Assembly (NCBI RefSeq): GCF_015356865.1
Contig: NZ_JAAFZA010000044.1
Span: 1-56,272 of the forward strand
Direction: 5' to 3'
DNA from: Catenulispora pinisilvae
Lineage (GTDB): Bacteria; Actinomycetota; Actinomycetes; Streptomycetales; Catenulisporaceae
Length of the DNA stretch: 56,272 nucleotides
Part shown: positions 39,245 through 45,380 of the stretch, piece after piece
How the letters are laid out: each line of letters starts with the position of its first letter
How positions within the stretch are numbered: the first letter of the stretch is position 1
The notes under the pieces: model-generated
The model's input: the letters and a program-made list of their open reading frames with translations, nothing else
What the model was told of the DNA's origin: nothing
Database searches by the model: none
Made by a program: the position numbers and the translations under genes

Positions 39245-42045
39245 GGGCGCCGTGCTGGTTCGCCGAACTCGGCCCGGCCCGGCTGGTGCTGGCCGCGCTG
39301 GCGCTGCTGGCCGCCGGGACCGCCGCCACCGCGGTGGCGATCCCGGCCGACACGAAGCGCTCGGACGCCTGGACCGTCAGTTCGCTGGTCGGCAAAGCGC
39401 CGTACACGCAACGGGATCTCGTCCTGTCCTCACCTCCGGTGTCGATGCAGCCGCAGTACCCGAACTCGAGCTCTGACATCACCTCGGTCGGCTCGACCAA
39501 CCTGTCCCAGCTGCCGTCCCGGCTCAGCTCGCTGGTGTCGCAGACCTCGATCACGCGGCAGTACGACCACCTGGTGCCGGCCCTGGATCCGCCCGCCCAC
39601 ATGGCGGATCCGGCGTGGCTGCGCTTGGACTGGTCGCCGCAGCTGAGCCAGCAGGTGCGCTACGTCGCGGGTTCGGCTCCGGGCCAGGAAGCGGCCGAGA
39701 GGACCTTCGACCCGCTCAGCGGTTTCCTGTCCTCCCTGCGGATGACGCTGCCGATCGCGGTGTCCCAGCAGACCGCGGACAAGCTCGGGCTGAGCGTCGG
39801 CACCCTGGTGAACATGGACGCCAGCCCGCCGGCCAGCACCGGCGGCGTCCCGTTCACGCTGAGCGTCCAGGTCGCCGGGATCTTCGTCCCGGCCGCCGGG
39901 ACCGGTCCGGCCGACCCGATGTGGCATATCGCCGACAAGCCGGATCCGGCACTCACGACCGTCTGTTTGAGCACCGTCGACTGCGACAAACAGATCACGG
40001 TGTGGGAGGCGGACGCCTTCGTCGGCCGCCCCGAGGCCATCTCGACGGTTTCGGCGCAGGCCCGGGTCGGCGCGTACACCACGACCTACGACTACATCAT
40101 CGACCCGGCCCGGCTGACCTCCAGTGCCCTGGCGGCCGTCGGGCCCGCGCTGGACCAGGCGCAGCTGGACACCGGCAACTTCAAGGCCGCGGTGTCGATG
40201 AACAGCGGGCTGAAGGCGCTGGCGCAGCAGGTCCTGAGCACCCAGTCGGCCAGCCACCAACTGTCGGCGGTCGTGCTCGGCGCGCTGGCGGCCGGGGCCT
40301 TGGCGGCCTTGTTCCTCATGCTGCGCCTGACCGTGCTGCGGCGGGCGAAGGACGTCACGCTGTGCCGGGCCCGCGGCGCGTCACCGGTCCGGCTGGCGCT
40401 GCGGCACGCGACTCAGATCTCTGTGATCGTGCTCGTCTTCGCGGTCCTCGGAGCGTTCGGGGCGGTGGCAGACGGTCGCGGCACACTGCGGACGCCCGCC
40501 GCCTGGTCCGGCGTGATCCTGGTGACGCTGCTGACGTTCGGCGCGGTCGGCTACTGGGTGTACCGCGGCGGCGACCGGGTCATCTCGGCCCGGCACGAAG
40601 CGGTCGGGGAGACCGCGCGGGTCAAGCGGATCGTGCGGGACGTCGGTCTGTTGCTGGCGGCCGGCGGCGCACTGGCGATCTACCGGAGTCAGGGGGCTGC
40701 GAACACCGACGGCTCGATCGACTGGATCGCGGTGGCCGCCCCGGCGCTGCTGGCCTTCGCCGCCGGGGTCGCCGCGGTGCGGCTGGTGCCGGTGCTGTTC
40801 GGGCCGGCGGTGCGGCTGCTGGCTCGGCGCAGGAGCGTGGTCGGCTTCGTGGCCGCGGCGCTGTCCGGGCGCCGGGTGCGGGTGGTCGCGGCGCCGCTGG
40901 CCGGGCTGGTCGTGGTGGTCGCGGCCGGGATGTTCGCGGCCGGCTACGACGCCTCGGTGATGCAGAAGGTGCGCGACGACTCGGTGCGCGACGTCGGCGC
41001 CACCGCGCGGATCGGCGTCCAGACGACTCCGTTCCCTGACACGTTCGCCGCCGCGGCCGCGAAGGTGCCGGGCGTGCACGGGGTCTTCACCGGCCGCGCC
41101 GACTTGGGCGGGATAGCGCCGATCACGCCCCAAGGGATTCCCCAGCCGCGGCCGATCACCGTGCTCACCTTGAATCCGCAGGCGTTCCGGCAGGCTGCCG
41201 CGGCCGCGCTGTCCGACGGCTCGGCGCGCGGCCAGGCCGTCCCGGCGACCTGGCCCGCACCGCAGGCCGCCGACGGCACCGTGACCGTGCTGGCCTCGCC
41301 GGGTTTGCAGGGCCTGTATTCCGGACAGGTGTCGGTGTCCAGTTCGGGCGGCGCGTTGAAGGCCGTCATCGGGGCGTATGTGGACGTGCCGCTGGCCGAT
41401 TCGGTCGTGGGCCTCGGCGGGACGGACTACGTCGTGGTGCCGTACGGCGAGGTGCCGGCCGCCGATCCGGGCGGGCCGAACGTCGCCTGGTTCAGCGGAA
41501 CCACCGGCGCGATCTCCGCGTCGGCGTTGCGGGCGTTGCCCGGCGTGCCCGACGGCACCGCGGTGACGACCCTCGCGGACGTGCGGTCGCAGGCCTACAG
41601 CCAGGGCGGGGTGTCGGCGGCCCGGGACGTCTTCCATCTGGTCGAAGCACTCTGCGTCGGCTACTTCGCGCTGTGTCTGCTGCAACTGCTGACCGCGACC
41701 CGCACCGTGAGCCGGGACAGCGCCTTGCTGCTCCAGGTGTTCGGCCTGCGGTCCGGCCGCAGCCGGCTGGTCGCCACGCTGGTGCCGTTGCCGGTCGCGG
41801 TGCTGGCCGTGGCCGCCGGGCTGGCGATGGGCGCGGGGCTGGCGCCGCTGCTGGGACCGCTGGACCAGGGTCCGGGCGGCGCGTCCGGCGACTCGGTGGT
41901 GGCCACCGGCTCGATCGGCTGGGGCTGGACGGTGCCGGTCGTGGCGGTGGTGCTGGCGATGACGGTCGGCGGGGTGCTGCTCGATCAGCTGCTGCGCCGC
42001 CGGATGGAGTTGTCCATCCGGTTGCGGGCCGCTGAATTCGAGTGA
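39241..42045 (+). CDS. Large FtsX-like ABC permease (second of a pair)
   Basis: 934 aa from ATG 39241, overlapping the previous stop by ATGA. One N-terminal helix (about residues 11-33), an extracytoplasmic domain to about residue 335, FtsX-type helices with LRLTVLRRAKDVTLCRARGASPVRLALR (the cytosolic coupling loop with the RARGAS motif), several more helices, a second extracytoplasmic part and a C-terminal helix block ending RRRMELSIRLRAAEFE. Both permeases share the RARGAS-type loop, so they probably form a heterodimer. The ATPase must come from elsewhere. A hairpin terminator follows at 42181. Confidence 0.88.
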   Translation: MRAPCWFAELGPARLVLAALALLAAGTAATAVAIPADTKRSDAWTVSSLVGKAPYTQRDLVLSSPPVSMQPQYPNSSSDITSVGSTNLSQLPSRLSSLVSQTSITRQYDHLVPALDPPAHMADPAWLRLDWSPQLSQQVRYVAGSAPGQEAAERTFDPLSGFLSSLRMTLPIAVSQQTADKLGLSVGTLVNMDASPPASTGGVPFTLSVQVAGIFVPAAGTGPADPMWHIADKPDPALTTVCLSTVDCDKQITVWEADAFVGRPEAISTVSAQARVGAYTTTYDYIIDPARLTSSALAAVGPALDQAQLDTGNFKAAVSMNSGLKALAQQVLSTQSASHQLSAVVLGALAAGALAALFLMLRLTVLRRAKDVTLCRARGASPVRLALRHATQISVIVLVFAVLGAFGAVADGRGTLRTPAAWSGVILVTLLTFGAVGYWVYRGGDRVISARHEAVGETARVKRIVRDVGLLLAAGGALAIYRSQGAANTDGSIDWIAVAAPALLAFAAGVAAVRLVPVLFGPAVRLLARRRSVVGFVAAALSGRRVRVVAAPLAGLVVVVAAGMFAAGYDASVMQKVRDDSVRDVGATARIGVQTTPFPDTFAAAAAKVPGVHGVFTGRADLGGIAPITPQGIPQPRPITVLTLNPQAFRQAAAAALSDGSARGQAVPATWPAPQAADGTVTVLASPGLQGLYSGQVSVSSSGGALKAVIGAYVDVPLADSVVGLGGTDYVVVPYGEVPAADPGGPNVAWFSGTTGAISASALRALPGVPDGTAVTTLADVRSQAYSQGGVSAARDVFHLVEALCVGYFALCLLQLLTATRTVSRDSALLLQVFGLRSGRSRLVATLVPLPVAVLAVAAGLAMGAGLAPLLGPLDQGPGGASGDSVVATGSIGWGWTVPVVAVVLAMTVGGVLLDQLLRRRMELSIRLRAAEFE

Positions 42046-42180
42046 GCGAACTCCACCGGCATACAGGAAGTCATGACCGAACTTCCGCCACTCCTGAACC
42101 GTCAGCCCCTCCATAACAAAGCCCCCTCACTCCTAACTCGCCCTGCCCGTCCCTGCCTAAATCCCTACTCACCAGCGGAA

Positions 42181-42217
42181 TCGGCCGGCGGGGCCAAGAG
42201 CACGCCCCGTCGGCCGA
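42181..42217 (+). terminator. Terminator-like hairpin after the FtsX pair
   Basis: TCGGCCGGCGGGGC (42181-42194), loop CAAGAGCAC, GCCCCGTCGGCCGA (42204-42217): a 14-bp stem with one mismatch between convergent genes (42045 and 42257). There is no T run. The rest of 42046-42256 holds no gene that I can support. Confidence 0.65.
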
Positions 42218-42256
42218 ACCCGCCCTGTCGGCTCACCCACCACCGATCATTGGCTC

Positions 42257-42574
42257 TCAAGCCACCGCCCAAAGCCCGCCACAGGCCAGCGGCACATACT
42301 CATCCGGCCCCAGCTCGGCCCACAGCTCCGCGTCGTCAGGATCAGCGCCGATCCACGCAATAGCGGTCCCGTCATCGAGCACCGTCCAGACCGGACCGTA
42401 AAGCTCCACGGCCAGCCGCAAACCCTCAGGCGCGGCCGGGAGTCCGGCCAGACTTTCCAGAACCGACCCCAGCCACCGCGCACGCGCATACGCACGCTTG
42501 TAATCCACCTCTGGCCTGCACTCCCAGAAATCCGGATGCACCGACCAGGAATCGACGACCACGACCAAACACAC
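42257..42574 (-). CDS. Hypothetical acidic protein of about 105 aa
   Basis: The frame reads VCLVVVVDSWSVHPDFWECR, then EVDYKRAYARARWLGSVLESL, EGLRLAVELYGPVWTVLDDG and DPDDAELWAELGPDEYVPLACG to TGA 42257. The composition (acidic, Trp-rich, few rare codons) is that of a real protein, whereas the same frame above 42580 is Arg/Gly-rich and not protein-like. Possible starts are GTG 42574, TTG 42568 and GTG 42562, all near GGGGAG. I do not recognise the family. The isolated position next to decayed sequence makes an orphan or remnant possible. Confidence 0.5.
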   Translation of the reverse strand: MCLVVVVDSWSVHPDFWECRPEVDYKRAYARARWLGSVLESLAGLPAAPEGLRLAVELYGPVWTVLDDGTAIAWIGADPDDAELWAELGPDEYVPLACGGLWAVA

Positions 42575-43469
42575 TCCCCGACTCGGACCAACAGGCCGCG
42601 CTGAGGTATCAGAACGCGAATATGTCGCCACGCTCCGGTGCCATCGGCACCGGGTCTGTTGACCCGCCGGACCACCTCGCCCACCTCCCACGGTCGCAGG
42701 GTGGTCCGGTTTGCTCTTGCAACAACGCGGGGCGGGACGCCAGGGGGACCGGACGCCCCGCCCCACATGGCGGGTCGCGTGGCAGACACGACCCGCGACG
42801 AGACCCCGATTACGGCGGGTGCCAACCCTCTCTAGACCAGGCCACACACCGCCGCACCGACTTCCCGCCCGCCGCGCCGCTCAGCACCAGCGCGGGTCAC
42901 AGCGGCTCGATTAGGCTCCTCACGCCTCAGGTCACGGATTTCGACCCACCGCATGACACCGTTCTCCTCATCGCCAGGTCTTCGGACCAGTGCGATCGGG
43001 ACACAGCACATGCTGCCCAGGTCCGGCGCGTCCTACCTCACACGCCTGATGCATGGGCAGCACGACCGCGCTCAACGACGGTTCGTCACGGACTCGCACC
43101 ATGTCGCCAGGTCCAAATCTTGGAACCGTGGCCACGACCTCACTCCTGAAAGCCGTCACCGGACGCCACCTTTCGCCAAATAGGCGAGCAGAACGGCGTT
43201 TATCGTCAGCGAGGAGGCAGCGATCGTCAGCAGACACAACACCCGAGTACGCCCGCGAGGTTCATCCAGCACACTTGCCCGCTGTTTACCGCAGGCGGCG
43301 TCACCTACGCTGAGGACCCGCTGCCGGGCGATGGGCATGTCAACATCGATGCGATCACCGCCGATGAGCTTGGCGTGCCAGGTCTGAAGATGCAGGTGTA
43401 TTCGTTCCTTGCCGAAGGTGAAACGCTGTGCTGACCGGGTTCGGTCGCGAAGCTTGATGATCCTGGGTG
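42575..43469. other. About 0.9 kb without a supportable gene; lower coding signal and probable gene debris
   Basis: Bases here are visibly less GC-biased by codon position than the flanks. Two bits look like protein debris. The plus strand at 43285-43434 reads FTAGGVTYAEDPLPGDGHVN, then IDAITADELGVPGLKMQVYSFLAEGETLC and stop, without a start. The minus strand at 43102-42968 reads MVRVRDEPSLSAVVLPMHQ and stops at a TGA overlapping another short ATG frame. Neither can be assigned to a family. I see no repeat, RNA gene or operator here. Confidence 0.5.
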
Positions 43470-43733
43470 ACCTTTCGGGGCCGCCGAGGTGCGCGTGAGG
43501 TCGTCTCGCGCACCGATCCCACCGAACGTCTCGGGAATCTCTACGACGGCTCGTATCGCGATGCCCTGCGGCCACGACTCTGCCCTCTGACACAGTGCGA
43601 CTGCCACATCGGCTACGTGCACATGCCGGAACTCGGGCTCCACGAGACGTTCGCCGGCGGGGTCCTGTCACGGATCCCCGCCGGCGAACCTGTGCTCAGG
43701 TCTGCCGCAGTGGCTGGTACTCGTCCTCGGTGA
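43470..43733 (+). pseudogene. C-terminal fragment of an STM4011-like radical SAM protein
   Basis: From about 43515 the frame reads ERLGNLYDGSYRDALRPRLC, then PLTQCDCHIGYVHMPELGLHETFAGGVLSRIPAG. The CDCHIGYVH stretch with its cysteine ladder is the end of STM4011-family radical SAM proteins, which are usually encoded with STM4012-4015 partners. No CxxxCxxC radical SAM motif and no partner genes are present, so this is a stranded C-terminus. GTG 43467 could open an 88-aa frame, but without a function. The last 38 bases overlap the DUF6745-like gene on the other strand. Confidence 0.55.
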
Positions 43734-44766
43734 GGCCGAAGGTCCAGGCGACACCGGCCTTCGCGGTCTTCGTGTCCGGCGGGACGCGCAGGAAGTAGAT
43801 GTTGAACGTGCCGTCCGGCTCCGGCGAGGAGTTCACGACCTCGACCACGACGATCGGTTCGTCTGAGCCCATGTCCATGCGCCACAGCTTCCCGGCTTCG
43901 TCCTCCTGGAGCGGCTTGGCGCCGGACTCCTTCAGGAAGCGTTCGGGCGTGTAGTGCTCGACCATCATCCGGCGGAGTTCGGTGTTCTCCTCCGCGCGGA
44001 TGGCCTCCGGCGAGGTCTGGGCCAGGCGCTGTCCGAACTCCGGGGTCAGCGGGTTACCGCGCCAGGAGTAGGCGGCGAAGCCGTCGGCGTAGGCCAGGGC
44101 CGGGCCGTCGCCGTGGTGCAGGCGGTCCTGGTCGTCGAGGCGCAGGGCCAGCGGCCGCTCGGTGAGGATGACCGTGTTCTCGAACGGCCACCACCAACTC
44201 ACCGAGCGGGCCATCCGGCCCAGGCCCGAGGCCAGACCGGCGGCCTCGTAGAGCGGGAGCCAGGCGGCGTCGAACTGGCCGTGGACCGCGTGCGTCAGGG
44301 CGGTGCGCAGCGCGGTGCGTTCGGCGGCGTCTTCGGTCTGCTGCTCGACAGCGGTGGCGATGCGGGTGATCAGGGTGCTCATCAGCGGGGCCAGGTCGCC
44401 GCATGCCGCCTGCCAGACCCGGCCGAACTCGTATGGGCCGAGCCGTTCGGCCAGTTGGGTCCGGCCCTGCGACCACGTCAGGTCTCTGATGCGGTCCCGG
44501 GCCGGGGCGCCGAACTCGTCGCCGTCCGCGACGACCAGTCGCGCGGCTTCCAGCGGGGAGCGGCACCAGATGATCGCCGGCGGCGTCGGGTCGGGCAGCG
44601 CTTCGGCGTAGAGCCGGAGCACCGCCTGCTCGGCGGCTTCCCGCTCCACGGCCTCGGTCGACAGGGCGACGGCGCGCCAGGCCTCGTGGCCGGCGGCGGC
44701 GACCGCGACGATGCCGTCGGCGGTCAGCTCGGGCTGTGGGGTCGCGTCGGTCGCGGGCGCCGGCAT
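43696..44766 (-). CDS. DUF6745-like protein
   Basis: 356 aa from ATG 44766, which overlaps the previous stop (TGATG). Recognisable blocks are PPAIIWCRSPLEAARLVVAD, RDRIRDLTWSQGRTQLAERLGPYEF, WWPFENTVILTERPLALRLDD, GPALAYADGFAAYSWRG and a C-terminal NSSPEPDGTFNIYFLRVPPDT followed by an EDEYQPLRQT end. This layout matches proteins annotated DUF6745 in actinomycetes, which often end in leucine-rich repeats in other lineages. There is no signal peptide or membrane span. It is co-translated with the small RQGDV protein upstream, so the two probably act together. Function unknown. Confidence 0.75.
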   Translation of the reverse strand: MPAPATDATPQPELTADGIVAVAAAGHEAWRAVALSTEAVEREAAEQAVLRLYAEALPDPTPPAIIWCRSPLEAARLVVADGDEFGAPARDRIRDLTWSQGRTQLAERLGPYEFGRVWQAACGDLAPLMSTLITRIATAVEQQTEDAAERTALRTALTHAVHGQFDAAWLPLYEAAGLASGLGRMARSVSWWWPFENTVILTERPLALRLDDQDRLHHGDGPALAYADGFAAYSWRGNPLTPEFGQRLAQTSPEAIRAEENTELRRMMVEHYTPERFLKESGAKPLQEDEAGKLWRMDMGSDEPIVVVEVVNSSPEPDGTFNIYFLRVPPDTKTAKAGVAWTFGLTEDEYQPLRQT

Positions 44767-45110
44767 CAGTCCGCCACCACCCGGAACGAGCGCAGCGCCC
44801 GCGGTTCGTACTCGCGCTGGCGCACCACCTTGAACCAGCCCTCGGGCAGCGGGATCACGCCGTGCTCCTCGTGCACGACCTTGCCGCCGAGCGGCAGGAA
44901 CACGAACGCCGGCTCGCTCTCGCTCGGCGCGGGGTAGAAGTCGCCGTTGTCGTGGGTGGCGACCAACGCGTGCGCGTGCCCGGTGCTCTCGCCGAGCGCC
45001 AGCACCATCGACTCGCGCGGCCGGCGCTTCTTGGGTCCGGCGGCCCGGACCCCGGCCGGCACGGCGTTCTCCGTGACCGGCACGATCAACACGTCTCCTT
45101 GGCGGTACAC
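44766..45110 (-). CDS. Small 'RQGDV' protein, partner of DUF6745-like gene
   Basis: 114 aa from GTG 45110, with AAGGAGG six bases upstream; the open frame extends further up through Ala-Thr-Gly repeats (TCCGGTGGC three times, 45131-45160) and the 14-base repeat but has no such site. It reads VYRQGDVLIVPVTENAVPAG, LGESTGHAHALVATHDNGDFY, EEHGVIPLPEGWFKVVRQREYEP. The RQGDV, GHAHA and EEH.PI.LP blocks are shared with small proteins that are common in phages and beside DUF6745 genes. There are no catalytic motifs that I know. It probably forms a complex with, or regulates, the next gene product. Confidence 0.72.
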   Translation of the reverse strand: MYRQGDVLIVPVTENAVPAGVRAAGPKKRRPRESMVLALGESTGHAHALVATHDNGDFYPAPSESEPAFVFLPLGGKVVHEEHGVIPLPEGWFKVVRQREYEPRALRSFRVVAD

Positions 45111-45177
45111 GGCCCCTCCTTGTTCCGCGGCTCCGGTGGCTCCGGTGGCTCCGGTGGCTACGTGGTTCACGGTAGGA

Positions 45178-45219
45178 GTCGGCACTGACACCCCGGACTC
45201 GCGAGGTGTCAGTGCCGAC
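45178..45219. promoter_or_regulatory. Perfect 15-bp inverted repeat upstream of the RQGDV/DUF6745 operon
   Basis: GTCGGCACTGACACC (45178-45192), 12-base loop, GGTGTCAGTGCCGAC (45205-45219). It lies 68 bases upstream of the GTG 45110 start and downstream of the 14-base repeat. It could be a terminator for the VWD gene (which is transcribed toward it) or an operator. There is no T run on either side, and the arms extend exactly to the outer GTC/GAC. Confidence 0.6.
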
Positions 45220-45236
45220 AGAGGGCAGCCGACGGA

Positions 45237-45372
45237 GAGGAGCTGACGGAGAGGAGCTGACAGAGAGGAGCTGACAGAGAGGAGCTGACACAGAGGAGCT
45301 GACACAGAGGAGCTGACACAGAGGAGCTGACACAGAGGAGCTGACACAGAGGAGCTGACAGAGAAGAGCCGA
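45237..45372. repeat. 14-bp tandem repeat, nine exact-length units
   Basis: The unit GAGGAGCTGACACA occurs nine times without spacing change from 45237 to 45362. Only positions 12 and 13 vary (GG, AG or CA), followed by a decayed tenth unit GAAGAGCCGAGG. It starts nine bases after the stop codon of the VWD gene (minus strand). The period is not a multiple of three. It is not a CRISPR, since there are no spacers. Confidence 0.97.
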
Positions 45373-45380
45373 GGCGGAGC

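Noticed and set aside
42968..43237. Minus-strand ORF of up to 89 aa (ends with a TGPKTWR segment)
   Set aside because: Weak codon bias, no ribosome site at any start, no recognisable family; kept only as a remark on the debris region.
45237..45372. CRISPR-like array
   Set aside because: Units are contiguous 14-mers without spacers and no cas gene is present; it is a minisatellite.
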